A stretch of DNA of 64,000 nucleotides, from positions 186,001 to 250,000 of the forward strand of contig WTXI01000042.1 in the NCBI GenBank assembly GCA_022376515.1, in the 5' to 3' direction. The notes below the pieces were generated by a model. The model ran no database searches, was not told where the DNA came from, and saw only the letters and a program-made list of their open reading frames with translations. The stretch's first letter is position 1; every line of letters starts with the position of its first letter. Shown here piece after piece: positions 20,366 to 32,705 of the stretch. This DNA comes from Lactifluus volemus (Eukaryota > Basidiomycota > Agaricomycetes > Russulales > Russulaceae). The position numbers and the translations under genes were made by a program.

Positions 20366-22320
20366 CTGGTCATTTTTTGCATTTAAAAAATCCGACACGG
20401 CATCCGTTGGCAAGTAGTGCTAGCGATGTGCCGTCCCAATGGGCTTCCAGTTTAAGTGGGTTTCACAAGTTGGCCATCCAACCTCCTACTGTATCCGAAC
20501 CAAGCGCATGAGGTGCCACAACTTGCGCGCTAGCTTCAATTTAATCTCAGCACTAGTACTGGCGCCTCATCCAGCCTTATCCTTTCCAAGATTCACACGT
20601 AAGCTGAGAAAGCTCCAGTCCTCTTTCCCTTCGTGTTCAGGTCGTTGGTGACCTCTCATGGCCTTCGCAAGAGTCTTCGCTGATCCTAGCCGGCTCAGGG
20701 CTTCAGTCGCTCGGAGGCATGACCAGAGGTGCTTTTTTATTTGCTAGTCCGATTACTCGGGTCTCAGCATCATCTCTGGCGAGCTGTCGTATGTCACACC
20801 GGACTCATCCAGCACCTGCCTGTAAAAAAGTTTGCCAGAGCGTAGCTTTGGCATATTTCAAACGTGGTTTCGTCCCTCCGGTAACAGGGTTCATATGGGT
20901 GTAATTAATCGCTCACGGTGTTTCTGGACAACTACTTCAGCCGTAGGGGTGCAGTGGAACCAACCTTCTGGCTGGCTATCAAGTATATTGCTCTAAGCCC
21001 AGCTTGCTGACTTTTCGTGGTTCTAGTTGTCTCCGTAAGTACATTATACATCCTGCCCTCCAGAAATTAATGTCAAATTCGACTGAATCAGTGCCCAGTG
21101 CAAATTCTGAAAGCAGTCCCGGGATCACGTCTTAACACTACATAGGCCATCCAGCTTAATCACTATAGCAATTGAACTGGGCACCCCCTGCCGATTCCGT
21201 GAAACAACAACTACAGTTTGAGAGCGGCGCTAGCATGGCACTCGTGCACTTCAAAAGGACCACTTCTTAGCGTTTTTTAAACCAACTTCCCCCAACTTTC
21301 GAAAACGCGTCTCGGTCAAAGAGCAAACCTTCTCCATGTCATCTACTTCGACTTGGTCTTCACAAATGAACAGTCAACAACATCAGCTCCTCATAGATGG
21401 CTATATTGCCCACATGTTCGGCTCTGAGGCCGCAGAAAGGCATCATGCCTCCTTGTTAAAGAGGGAACCACGAGACATAAATTGGCATACCCAAGTATCA
21501 GGGTCTTTACTGTTCTTCTTCGCCGCTACAAATGGCCCAGGCCTAGTTCATCACTGGATCCTAGACTATCTGCGCAAGGATACGGGTCTAGTGATACCAC
21601 AACAAATCTGGGTTCCCCAAAACAGGACGGAAGTACAACGCTACGTGGCACATGAACAACTGTACCCCCCCATCTTTTTGGTCCATAGCGATTCTCGCGA
21701 CCTCGGCTTTCCCTTGACCGACGTTGCTGCGGGCAACTGCCCGTCTCTTCGTGATGCAGACCAAATGGCCCTTGTTGGCCCAGGTTCCCATGCACAGATT
21801 CGTATCAATGTGAGTTGAGTATTGACAGATATGCTCAGGGGTCTGAAACTTCCCTTCTAAGTGGCGTGGCTATGCTCCATGGGACGACCAAATCATGATT
21901 CGGAGGCAAAATGCAGGACGAGAAACCGTCTCCCTTGTGACATTCGCAAAGTATGTCGCACGTAAAGTGAAGAAGTTCATGGAGGTAACCTGATTTCAGT
22001 TCCCCAGAAACTCTCATTTATTAATTAACGGGACAATTGCCAGCTGGCCATATCTTACCCTTACAATCTCCAAGACCCGCGCTGGTTTATCGGGGACAAT
22101 TGGATCACCCCTCAAGATATCACATTGATCGGGGTTGTCCAGGTCTCTCAGGGCAGTTGGATGCCAATCTTGCAATTGAACGATGGATTCGTTCGCTCTG
22201 TGAGATTCTGAGGATTGACGTGTAAACAGAGTACCATATTTTAGCAATCTCGTCTATTAATAACCCGTTCGTCAGATTACGATATTATACATTTAATACA
22301 CCACTAGGAATACGGTATCA
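20366..22320 (+). repeat. Segmental duplication unit A (partner 24926-27010)
   Basis: About 1.95 kb is repeated at 24926-27010 in the same orientation. It includes a non-coding upstream part (20366-21300), the three-exon gene A and its 3' flank. Unit A is followed by 24170-24830, fragments of the GH3/E2 region. Unit B is followed by the intact GH3 and E2 genes, so the full duplicated block was larger. Confidence 0.9.
21366..22211 (+). CDS. Uncharacterised 3-exon protein, copy A (244 aa)
   Basis: Exons 21366-21809, 21862-21984 and 22044-22211; introns are 52 and 59 bp with good GTGAGT and GTAACC donors. The ATG at 21366 (MNSQQ) is chosen because the upstream in-frame ATG at 21336 is ATC in copy B. 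The protein starts LLIDGYIAHMFGSEAAERHH and is enriched in aromatic residues (DPRWFIGDNWITPQDITLIG near the C-terminus). There is no signal peptide or membrane segment. I do not recognise the family. Compared with copy B, a one-base loss near the end changes the last residues and brings the stop forward by a few codons. The exon-intron structure is conserved in B. Confidence 0.65.
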
Positions 22321-22547
22321 TAGAATTAACTAATATATGTCACGGTCACTCAGGCCTCAGGCATGAGGTACTTAAGTGATTGTTAAGATTAACATATGAA
22401 ATCGTGGCGCCTAACTTACTCCTCGACCCCTGACTGCCAGCTGCCAAGTAAGACGCAAACCGTCCTAGGTGAGAGAAGTTTACTCATAATTGTGAGGATA
22501 GTACTTTAAATCTCTGGTTGCTCTTTTGATTAGCTACAAGAGTCAAA

Positions 22548-23429
22548 ATGGCCAACCTCATCCGATCTGCAAAGCCGAGCAACAGTTGGAGCGCTTACGA
22601 GCTGACCGCGTATAACATCACCGTGATTGCTCAGTCGCCACAGGAATTTTTTCGTAGGAACCCAACACCACCCTTAGACGATTTAGATCCTTTACTCATT
22701 AACTCCACGGTCGATGCGGTCGATCATGATGCGGTCGATGTTGCTGATGACACTTTCCATTATTTCACACACCTTGACTTGGCCACCAGTGGTGGTCATG
22801 AAAACTTCGTCGATGACTTCGCTCGGGAGACCCTCCGAATCCTTGGCTTTGTAGAACGGGGACTGTCTCTAAGCATGCGATTCATGATCCCGCTGGTGAT
22901 CTGTGGTGAAAACAGCCTTGTTGCACCAATGGATGTTTGTTTGATCGCTCGACGACTCGGACTAAGGGTCTTGCTTATTTTGCAAGAGGACAAGACCATC
23001 TTCTCACAACCTGAACCACAAGTAATTGCAAATGCGATTGCTGCATATCAGTATAATAACCTGCAACGGGGGACTAGAGGGCTTCCTGCCCTGGATGCCA
23101 TGACAATTCCCTGCATCACTATGGCTGGCACGCGACCCACCTTCTATTTGGTCCCGGTCACTCAAGCACTCAGCATTGCAGTTGTGACTGGCCAATACCC
23201 CCAAACTCCAACTAATGTCGTGAAGTGTGTTACGTCTTTGGGACCCAACCATTCAATCGGTGAAGGCATGGAGACGCTGGAGTATAGGCGAGTTGCTTTG
23301 CAGCGTTTCATTGCGTTCAAAAGCCTTGCCAAAGAATATTGGCAGATAATTTTATCTGAGCCACATTGTGCCCGTGTGTACACAGCCAGATCGTTCAGTT
23401 TCGTCCGAAATTTGACTCGAGGCCCCTAG
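22548..23429 (+). CDS. Single-exon protein with PD-(D/E)xK nuclease-like motif (293 aa)
   Basis: One uninterrupted frame with start context CAAAATGGCC. After an N-terminal region (SWSAYELTAYNITVIAQSPQ) comes a helix ENFVDDFARETLRILGF, then LVICGENSLVAPMDVCLIA, then LRVLLILQEDK, and later IAYQYNNLQRG-like and IPCITMAGTRPTFYLVPVT segments. PMD129...QE147DK149 follows the PD-(D/E)xK layout on alternating beta strands. I recognise the layout (I-P-x-I-C-G ... D-V-C ... Q-E-D-K) as that of a widespread, uncharacterised Agaricomycete family; nuclease function is inference. The gene lies between duplicated units A and B and has no partner in unit B. There are no introns, unlike most neighbours. Confidence 0.75.
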   Translation: MANLIRSAKPSNSWSAYELTAYNITVIAQSPQEFFRRNPTPPLDDLDPLLINSTVDAVDHDAVDVADDTFHYFTHLDLATSGGHENFVDDFARETLRILGFVERGLSLSMRFMIPLVICGENSLVAPMDVCLIARRLGLRVLLILQEDKTIFSQPEPQVIANAIAAYQYNNLQRGTRGLPALDAMTIPCITMAGTRPTFYLVPVTQALSIAVVTGQYPQTPTNVVKCVTSLGPNHSIGEGMETLEYRRVALQRFIAFKSLAKEYWQIILSEPHCARVYTARSFSFVRNLTRGP

Positions 23430-24169
23430 GTAATCTGGCCTGGTTGGACTCGGACTCGGACTCGGACTCGGAGTCGTCTTTCGGACTTTCGGACCGGACC
23501 GGACCGGACGACTAGCCAAAGCGGCCACTTGTACGCCGCGTCAGGTTCAATTCCCCCTTCAGTATGATGGCTCATCATTTTTCTTTTACGTGTCCTTCAG
23601 ATTTCCTGCATTGATTTAATAGAAGGCATAACACCTCATCTTCTCTGCCCTTCCACCAATTTCCAGAGAGTTCTGTCACAATACGTTCCAACGCGGCGTC
23701 ATGCACTCTACCAGTGCATCGTGGCCCTTCCTGTACCTTCTACTATACTGTATTGTATCAGGTCACCAGTCATCACTACATTTCTTTGTCAATGGCACGC
23801 ACCGCTGACCGAACAGCAGTCTTTAAATTTTCGCATCGCGTGACATTACCTTGTTACTTGCTTGCGGGTATATTTCAAGTTTGTGACCCGAACGGGTCAC
23901 AACCTGAAAAACCTGTCTCCCTTCGAGTCACGCCACTGGCATCCAAGGCTGTTGGCAACGCGTCGATAGCCCTCGGTGCCACTAGTGTTTGAATCGCGAC
24001 TTCGGATCCACCGCCTTTGTTCTACTATACTATATATATAGTATCACCGAGACGTTCATTCATCCGAGCCCGGCGAAGTCCTTCATGAGGACGTTGCTGG
24101 ACTTGTCGCTATCAGTCATGTTAGCGTGTCTGCTTTTATTCTACATCATATTTAGTGCGTTAAGAAAGA
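23430..24169. other. Gap with hexanucleotide microsatellite
   Basis: Repeats of CGGACT and CGGAC lie at about 23450-23515, just 3' of the 293-aa gene. The rest has short frames such as 23714-23992 without recognisable motifs. A TATATATATA run is at 24031-24042. Confidence 0.45.
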
Positions 24170-24830
24170 ATGAACGTGATTGTTGTTCGAGGGCGGCAAA
24201 CACCAACGTAAACGTAAATACACAGGACTCGACCGAACGCCAGAGTCGTAAGTTAACTTTTTCAAAAGAAAAAAATACGAAGGGAATCACTATGCCACGT
24301 CATGTGTTGAAGCCCATCAGAAGTGTGTGACGTTTAAATAAATGGGGAAGTGCTCACTTGTTGATGAAGTACTTTGCGCACGCTTGAACACCTGAGGACT
24401 TCATGCCGAGGATGGTGTCGTACGCCCCGTACTCCCGCCACCTTCCCAATTCCACCCTCCTGAGAAACACGGCCCATGTTCATCATTGGCCGAGGGCCCC
24501 GTGGACATCCTTACCGACATGCTCTTTACCCATGGCAATGCAATGCCACGCGCGCGGATTAACGAACGCTTCCATCTGCGGGTTGGCCTTAATCAGCTTG
24601 GAATATTAACCAAGTGGCAGACCAACGTAGATGTGACGTTAATGCCGGCGGGGCGGAGGGTGTTGAGTGGGTAATTGATACTGTAGCGACAAGTTTATGG
24701 GCGATGCCATATGACGGCTCCCAGTCTTTTTTAAGAACACTGACCCTGGTCATCATTGAATGGAATATCTTGGTGGAGAACCAACCTGCCAATATGCCAT
24801 GAGCAATGGTTATATTTAAAGAGGTGGGTA
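24170..24830 (-). pseudogene. Chimeric relic: GH3 3' flank + GH3 N-terminal exons + E2 core fragment
   Basis: Three pieces are collinear with 27.8-33.5 kb. 24170-24275 matches the GH3 downstream flank (~27800-27935). 24330-24660 matches GH3 exons around AKHFINK and the RARGIAMGKE region (~30125-30450). 24676-24830 matches the core exon of the E2 gene (~33310-33460), minus strand reading GWFSTKIFH...LKKDWEPSYGIAHKL. The E2 part has lost the segment containing the active-site Cys. This is a heavily deleted duplicate of the GH3-E2 block belonging to unit A. Confidence 0.75.
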
Positions 24831-24925
24831 CTAACTTAGTAAGGACAGTGAGGACGACAGAAAATGCTGCACGTGCCCAGGACCCCAGGTCTTCAGTCAT
24901 GTGATCGCACGCAGACCTAGATTTA

Positions 24926-27010
24926 CAGTGGCCATTTTTTGCATTTAACAACTCTGACACGGCATCTGTCGGCAAGTTGTGCCATCCCAATGGGCTTTCA
25001 GTTTAGGTGGGTTTCGCAGTGACCACATCGAGTTGGCCATCCAACCTCCTATCCGACCGAAGCGCCTGTGCCCTACTAACCCGGAGGCTTACTGCTTCCG
25101 AAGTTACTACAACTTGCGCGTTAGCTTCAATTTAATCTCAGCACTGGCGCCTCATCCAGCCTTATCCTCTCCAAGATCTACACGGATGCTGAGAAAGCTC
25201 CAGTCCTCGTTCCCTTCGTGTCCAGGTGTTAGCAACCTCTCGTGGCCTTCACAAGAGTCTTCGCTGATCCTAGCCGGTTCAGGGCTTACGAACTGTCCAG
25301 ACTCTCGGAGGCATGACTGGAGGTGGTTTTTTTATTTGCTAGTCCGATTACTCGGGTTTCAGCATCCTCTTTGGTGTGCTGTCGTATGTCCCACCGGACT
25401 CATCCAGCACTTTGGATCCGGTCTGCCCAAAAGGATTAGTGGCACTTTTATTAAGTGGCCAACTCTTCCCCTTCAAATCTGATATGCATTAGACCGCACG
25501 GCTGCCTGTAAAAAAGGTCGCCAGAGCGTAGCTTTGGCATATTTCAAACGTGGTTTCGTCCCTCCGGTAATAGTGTTCATATGAATATATTTGATCGCTC
25601 ACGGTGTTTCTGGACAACTACTTCAGTTGTGGGGGTGCAGTGGAACCAACCTTCTGGCTGGCTATCAAGTATATTGCTCTAAGCCCAGCTTGCTGACTTT
25701 TCGTGGTTCTAGACTATGTCTCTGTAAGTACATTATACATCCTGCCCTCCAGAAATTAATGTCAAATTCGACTGAATCAGTGCCAAGTGCAAATTCTGAA
25801 AGCAGTCCCGGGATCACGTCTTAACACTACATAGGCCATCCAGCTTAATCACTATAGCAATTGAACCGGGCACCGGCTAGCCGATGCAATGAAACAACAA
25901 CTACAGTTTGAGAGCGGCGCTAGCATGGCACTCGTGAACTTCAAAAGGACCACTCCCTAGCGTTTTTTTAAACCAACTTCCCCCATCTTTCGAAAACGCA
26001 TCTCGGTCAAAGAGCAAACCTTCTCCATCTCATCTACTTCGACTTGGTCTTCACAAATGAACAGTCAGCAACCTAACCTCCTCATAGATGGCTATATTGC
26101 CTACACGTTCGGCTCTGCGGTCGCCGAAGGGTATCATGCCTCCTTGTTAAAGAGGGAACCACGAGACATAAATTGTCATACCCAAGTATCAGGGTCTTTA
26201 CTGTTCTTCTTCGCCGCTTCTCCAGGCACAAATGGCCCCTGGACCATAGACTATCGACTCAAGGATGCGGGTCTAGTGATACCACAACAAATCTGGGTTC
26301 CCCCAAACATGACGGAAGTACAACGCTACGTGGCGCATTTTCAACTGTGCCCCCCATCTTTTTGGTCCATAGGGATTCGAGCGACCTCGGCTTTCCCTTG
26401 ACCGACGTTGCTGCGGGCAACTGCCTGTCTCTTCGTGATGCAGACCAAATGGCCCCTGTTGGCACAAGTGCCCATGCACAGGTCCGAATCAATGTGAGTT
26501 GAGTATTGACAGATATACTCAGGGATCTGAAAATTCCTTTCTAAGTGGTGTGGGTATGCTCCATGGGACGACCAAATCAATCTTCGAAACCAAAGAACAA
26601 CTCCAGGACGAGAAACCGTCTCCCTTGTGACATTCGCAAAGTATGTCGCGGGTAGAGTGGTGAAGTTCATGAAGGTAATTTTGTTTCAGCTCCCAAAGAC
26701 TCTCGTTGATTAATTAACGGGACAATCTCCAGCTGGCCGAATCTCTCCCTTACAATGCCCAAGACCAACGCTGGTTTATCGGGGAAAATAGGATCACTCT
26801 TCGCGATGTCATATTGATCGGGGTGGTCCAGGTCTCGCAAGGCAGTTGGATGCCAATCTTACAATTGAATGATAGATTTGTTGGCTCCCTGGGGATTATG
26901 AGGATCGATGTGTAAACAGAGTACGGTATTTTTAGCAGTCTCGTCCATTAATAACCCGTGCGTCAGATTACGATATTATACATTTAATACAGCTATCACT
27001 GGTGATACGC
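24926..27010 (+). repeat. Segmental duplication unit B (partner 20366-22320)
   Basis: Direct repeat of unit A with the same order of elements. Unit B has an extra segment near 25400-25500 in the non-coding upstream part. The flanks beyond the gene (TAATTAACGGGACAAT, AGCAGTCTCGTC) are also shared. Confidence 0.9.
26057..26915 (+). pseudogene. Uncharacterised 3-exon gene, copy B, frameshifted
   Basis: Exons corresponding to copy A are 26057-26493, 26546-26674 and 26733-26915. Exon 1 is 437 bases, one short of a multiple of three: copy A has a run of seven C before ATCTTTTTGG, while B has six (26349-26354). The frame is lost after QLCPP and stops at 26401, although the downstream VHRDSSDLGFPLTDVAAGNC is intact in the +1 frame. 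A homopolymer sequencing error is possible. The end GIMRIDV is probably the ancestral C-terminus. Confidence 0.7.
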
Positions 27011-28048
27011 CGGTACCGTAGAAATAATTACTATGTCATGGTCATCCAGGCGTGGGGTGCTCAAGTGATTGTAAAGGCTACGGTCTGAACGCATATGAGA
27101 TCATGGTACCCTCCTCACTTTACACAATTACAAAGAAAAGTGGACTAGAAAAAAGGATTTATAGCTATCTTGCAGTCATGTGATGTTCTTGAGCCGCGAC
27201 TACCCAGTCGCACTGGCACGACCTAAGGACCAGCACTGGCAACAATCTGCCAGTGCTGGTAAGCCTGAGTTACTGTTTCCCGCCTCGTCTCAAGTTGCTC
27301 TCGCGTTCTCAAGCTTTTGGTGCCAGTGGTGCCTCCTTAATCAGCACTGGCCCCTGTCCTATGGGGTCAATAACTGCAGTGGTAGTCGCGAATGGTGGGT
27401 GGCAGCACTCGACGGGAAACCTCCCAACCACCATGAGTTTAGAGCAAGAACGAGTCGACGGGGGCTTGGAAGCAAGAAGACCCGAGTTGTGTAGCCGACC
27501 CAGCCAAGAGAGTATGACATCAGGCTCACCCTGGCAGTACAGTCGTGAGTCGTGAATAGGATGCTGAAAATTGCATCAGTGGCAGTTGGGCGGCTGCAGG
27601 TGCGTGCGTGCGGAGCCACCATGCCGTAGCTCCGAGCCGCGGTATCACGATCTCGACCACCATACTACTAGTAACAGTATGCTTCAGTTCATGAGCCTCG
27701 GGAAGCTTCCTGGGACTCCCAATCGGACACCAGCCTGAGATCTACATCCGTCACCGAGTCCGCCTCGAGCATAAAGTAATCAATGAGAAAATTTGTGAAT
27801 GTCAAAAGAATGGACGTGTCTGTTGTTTTTCGGGGACAGAGGGCTATTACACAAGCAAACACAAACATAAACGTAAAAAGACAGGACTTCGACCAAACGC
27901 CAGAGAATCGTAAGTTTTACTTTTTCAAAAGAAAAAAAGAAAAGAAGAGGGCTCTGAAAGGTTCCATGGAAGAATGCACTCTTCTCAAAAGAAAAGTTCA
28001 GTCGGAAAAGGATAGGAAGCAGAAATGAAGATGGAAAGTTCGGCCGAA
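27011..28048. other. Intergenic region 3' of the GH3 gene
   Basis: No convincing gene. Short motifs TGCCAGTGCTGG repeat as imperfect inverted copies near 27225-27260. The part 27800-27960 is duplicated at 24170-24275. An A-rich stretch lies around 27920-27950. Confidence 0.35.
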
Positions 28049-31000
28049 CTAAAGAGGTATCGTGCCCTTCAGCCTGAGATTCCGACTGCTCGCGCCGACC
28101 GAAAGGGAGTACGTGCCGGATGGACGTATCCACGACTGAGATACGACGTCCCATATCGACAAGTCATACCTAGAGAGGGTAATCGTGACAGTCTGCGACG
28201 CGCCCGGTGACAGCTCCACGTCGGTGAAGCCGCGAAGGACGGATGGAGGCTCGCCCGCGCGCGCCGGGTAATGCAAGTACACCTGTGGAATCTGTGCATT
28301 CATCCCAACAAGTCCACACGTCAGGTCTACCAAGAACAACTAAGAGGGATGACGGACCTCCGTTCCCGTGAGGGATCCGGTATTCTGCACCGTGAAGACC
28401 ACATTGAACGCCGAGCGGTGTAGCCAGAGTGCCGTAGACGCGCCGACAACCTGTGGGCTGGGTCTACCCGCAGCCCAGTTCGCCTCCAGCTGACTGTCCT
28501 GGTCTTGCTCGCCTTGGACAGCATTGATCGACAAATTCGAATACTCGAACCTCGTATAGCTTAAACCGAAACCAAATTCGTAGCGTGGCGTGATATGCTT
28601 CGCGTCAAAGTAGCGATAGTCGATGAACAATCTACAAACAGAGAGAAACGATTCCGGTGAATATTTGAGTAGATGAGGTTAAGAAGCACATACCCCTCTG
28701 TGTAAGTGATGTCCAAGATTTCGTCGCCAGATCCACCCGTCGTGAGTTGTGCGGGATAATCGCTCGGGGACTTGGCGATGGTGTAAGGCAAACGCCCGCT
28801 CGGGTTCACATCGCCATAGAGTACATCTACAAGCGAATTACCTGTCTCGGAGCCTCCAAGGCCTGCCCAGACGACCGCAGTCACATTCGGGTTGTCAATC
28901 CAAGATTCCAGTATGAGAGGGCCGACCGAATGCACGACAACGATCGTGTTGCTGTTGTTTGCTGCGACGGCCTGGACCAGCGCGTCCCCATTATGCCATG
29001 CAGTGAGGTTCTTCCTGTATGTGTTCGAGTTGGGATTTAAAAACACAAGCTGCAGAGTGAGAGTGAGTTTGCTGACCTGTCTCCTGCGTTGCCATCTACA
29101 GTGATGTAACCTTCACCAGAGTCGGACTGCAGGAATACGATCGCAACTTCTTTCTCCACAGCTGCGCTGGAAGCAGCGACAAGGTTATAGTCATCAAAAT
29201 ACCAAGAGAACGACGTATGGTCCTTCCGCGCCCGCGCTTGCAACGCTTCGTATGGCTGTACGATTATATCCGCAATGAGAGCAAGCAATCGCCCAAGAGC
29301 GAACAACGCACCGAAATCAAGTAGGTGAACCATGCCGTTCTGACCTCAAGATGAGCGGGCGAGAAAGTTGGGCATAAATATACCCGACCTACCCTGATCC
29401 CCACCCCATGGCCAAAACACCATCAACGCCACCTTGATCGCTAAACCCATTCGGACCCGAAATGTGCGCAGGGCCTGCATCGGAGCCAATGATCACGAGC
29501 GTGCGCGGCTTCTTCAGTGGGAGCGTGCCATTCACGTTCTTGAGCAACACCGTGCTCGCGGCACCGATCTCGCGTACTATCTTTCCGTGATGGTCTTGTA
29601 CGTCAATGTGCTCGTTCGTCGGCTCGTCGAGCGGTTTGAACGCGTTGAAGTTCGTTTTAGGGTAGTTTGGCGAGTCCTGTTCGAGGAGGTACCACGACGC
29701 GAGGATGCGCGTCGCCATGTCATCCACGCGCGCTTCGGGGATGGTCTGGTTCTGCACAAACGCGGTAAGATTTGCGCCAAAGTATGAAGTACCAGAGTTG
29801 AACGTGATGTCGCCGGGCATGGTCATATCCAGCCCGTACATAGCGCTGATCGTGGATTCCGTTGCGGCCCAGTCCGACATTATAAAACCTTGGAAACCCA
29901 ACTCTTGCTTGAGGATGGTGTTCATCGTACGGTTGTTTTGACAGGCGTAAGTTCCGTTGATGAGATTGTAGGAGCACATGACGGAAGCGATGCCGGCCAT
30001 GACGCTACGCAAGAATGGCGCGAGGTAAATCTCGTGCTCCGTCCGGTCGTCCACATTCGAGCTCTCCTGCGTGCGCTCGTTCTCCTGCTCACTGTGCCGC
30101 GTCGATACACTGACGTTTAAAATTTACGGGGAAATGCTCACTTGTTGATGAAATGCTTTGCGCACGCTTGAACACCTGAAGACTGCATACCGAGGATGGT
30201 CTCGTACGCTCCAACGCCGGCTAAGAAAGGGTCGGCACCAAAGCCTTCCCAATTCCGCCCGCCTTGGACAACGCGACCCATGTTCATCATTGGGCCGAGA
30301 GCCACGTTGATTCCCTTGCCGACATGCTCTTTACCCATGGCAATGCCACGCGCGCGGATCAATGAGCGCTTCCATCTACGGGTTTCCCTGAATCAGCTTG
30401 GAATAACGACAGAACGATGGACCCACGTAGATGCGGCGTTAATGGCAGCAGGGAATGCGGTCGCAAAATCCGCAAAGCGCGCTCCAAGTGGCGAGTCTTC
30501 GAGGCAGAGACCGGGAAAATCACCGACAGGAGGAGTGTTTCCGACGCAGAGGCCATTTTCCCAGCCCACTCCCGTGGAGATATTAACTTTTTGCTCAAGG
30601 GTAAAAGTGGCAACCTAGATGTAAGATTGTCAATGAGGATCATGATTATCCACCCGAAGGCGAGTCACGTGAGCTTATATAGATAGAAGCAATCGATCAC
30701 AGCACACCCCGACATTCCACATGCAATCAATGTACGATGTGACTGGGCGAGAGAAAAGGATCTTTTGGGGAGGTCAAGATAGGTACCTACCTTGGCTTTC
30801 GCCTTTTTGTAAGCGCGCGTCCACGCCCGTGCAAAATCAGGGACAATTTCAGGGTTCTCAACAGGTGGGGGATTCTTAGGTGAGCTTAAAGGGTACACTC
30901 CTGGGATGGGCGGCTCTGATGAAGGCGACGGGAAGGGCACGAAGGTATACGGGGTATTCGGGAGGTCAGATGGCAAGGGCTGGGTAGGAGGGTTATTCGT

Positions 31001-31291
31001 CGCGGATGTAAAAGAGCTCGGGGGTAGAGAGCTCAACGGAGAAGTGATAGAAGATGAGATCCTACTTCCAGAAGGAGATAAACTGGTCGGTGGTAGGGTG
31101 GGTGGGTTGGACGATGGTGAAGATGGTGAGGACAAATGAGTGGACGGCAACGGTGAAGTGCGCGAGTTAGGTGGCAAGGAGAGCGATGGAATTTGGGGTG
31201 TGGATGAAGGCGAAGAAAGCGAGGGCAAAGACGAAGGGGTAGCTAAGGTGTACCCTGCACCCAAGAGAACGAGGAGAACGGACGGGTGCAT
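28049..31291 (-). CDS. Secreted GH3 beta-glucosidase (888 aa, intact)
   Basis: Nine exons: 31291-30791, 30614-30427, 30375-30142, 30091-29393, 29339-29312, 29255-29077, 29014-28694, 28631-28358 and 28291-28049. All phases fit and total 889 codons. It begins with a signal peptide (MHPSVLLVLLGAGYTLA) and an unusual Ser/Pro-rich stalk to about residue 150. Then come NPEIVPDFARAWTRAY, TLEQKVNISTGVGW, GLCLEDSPLGARFADF, GRNWEGFGADPFL and ACAKHFIN. Nucleophile D381 is in [12 protein letters not shown]. The (alpha/beta) sandwich follows (SDSGEGYITVDGN, NPSGRLPYTIAKSPSDYP), then YEFGFGLSYTRFEY and the fibronectin-III-like end (VYLHYPARAGEPPSVLRGF). It hydrolyses terminal beta-glucosides outside the cell. 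Intron 1 is 176 bp, longer than the rest. Three broken copies occur elsewhere in the window. Confidence 0.93.
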
Positions 31292-32705
31292 GGGCGAGCA
31301 ATTGGGGAAGTAGCACCGATGAGCAAAGGGAAGAAAAAAATGAAATGCGATGGGGGCCTTAGTGACGAATGAACTTATATATATTGCCTTGGTGGCACAT
31401 AGAAGCACGGTCGTATGCGAGCATCTAACCCGAAGTCAAACAGCGAATGGAAGCAGTCGACACGTCTTCACGAAGCTTTGAAAGCCAATCGACCGCGGTT
31501 GGTGTCACATGGTCGGCATCTCCTTCCTGAGACGAGTCTTACGGATATGACGGCAAATGTCCGTTTCGTATTACGAGCACAACGGGGCTCGAAACACTAC
31601 TGGCTCGCTCCCCCCACAAAAAATGGGACTTGTGATCAATTGACCAAAGATCGGAGAGACCGGACCGCTCACGAAAACCGCGGACGGACCCCAGTTGCGC
31701 AATTACGCGAAGCTAGCTGGCTTTATTTTTCTTCCCGAGAAACCTGAAACTTCAAGATGATTTGACGGGGTCGGAAATTGGATATTTTCTGAGGGTCAAA
31801 GGAGTGGGATTGGGAGGATCATGTGGGACAAGTCCACATGGTGGTAATGGTTTCATTTACACGATCTCCACGAAGCTAGTATTAGTAGTAATATATGACA
31901 GGTGGAGTTAGCTGCCCCGATGGTTGAAAAATGATGGCGATGACAGCGGCAGAGGGACAAATTAGCAAGAATAGAGCGGAACAAGGCTTACATGCCGGCG
32001 ATTGAGAGGGGGGGAAGAGAAGTGCCACAGCACGCGGGGATCAAGGTGGTCGAATAAGTTACGTGATTGAGGTGCAGAACACGTGAGTTACTAAATTGCA
32101 CGTATCCATTGACGACAAAACTTGAACTTACTGTACCGTACGGTATTGGTCCAGGTATTGTTTCATATCAGTTTCGATGCATGCCAACTTACTAGTAATT
32201 GGTGGCGTAGCCGATGGGACATAAAGCGGTCATTTTCTCGGGGTGAAGCCCCCATCGTGAGTTTAATGTATATCCGTAAGGGTAGCCATATTTACAGAAG
32301 CCTCCTCCCTCGAATGTTGATGCATCCGAGTCAGCCCAGCACCCAAACCACCATTTTTCAGCCGAAATACAGTATAGGCGCTGTGTGTCATGAATCAATA
32401 GGCAAACATCTAGCTTACGCCCGATTGAGAACCAGTCGGACGATTTTTCGTCCCCACATGTACGACAACCAAAGTGGACAGAGGCATGCTCCTTCATTGG
32501 CACAACACCGTTGTCTACCATCCTTCGGAGCGTTCCACAAAAGGACACACGTCAACAGTGTTTGGTGTGAAAAACGGAGTAGAAAGGGTACTGCTGAAAC
32601 AACATGATACAATAACGCGCGTATCAAATCACGGACGAGCCCTTACATATTATTTTATCCAAGCTATGCAAACAAAGCCACACCGTGTCAACATCACTAA
32701 GTGAG
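31292..32705. other. Promoter region of GH3 and intergenic space
   Basis: A TATATATA stretch at 31376-31383, about 85-90 bases upstream of the GH3 ATG, is preserved in the fragment at ~4094 and is the likely TATA element. The sequence to about 31545 is duplicated at 4465-4570. Beyond that, 31550-32700 has short frames on both strands with no recognisable family. Confidence 0.4.

Noticed and set aside
23505..23575. tRNA-like T-arm sequence GGTTCAATTCC
   Set aside because: The flanking bases do not form a 5-bp T stem, and no acceptor or anticodon stem could be drawn.
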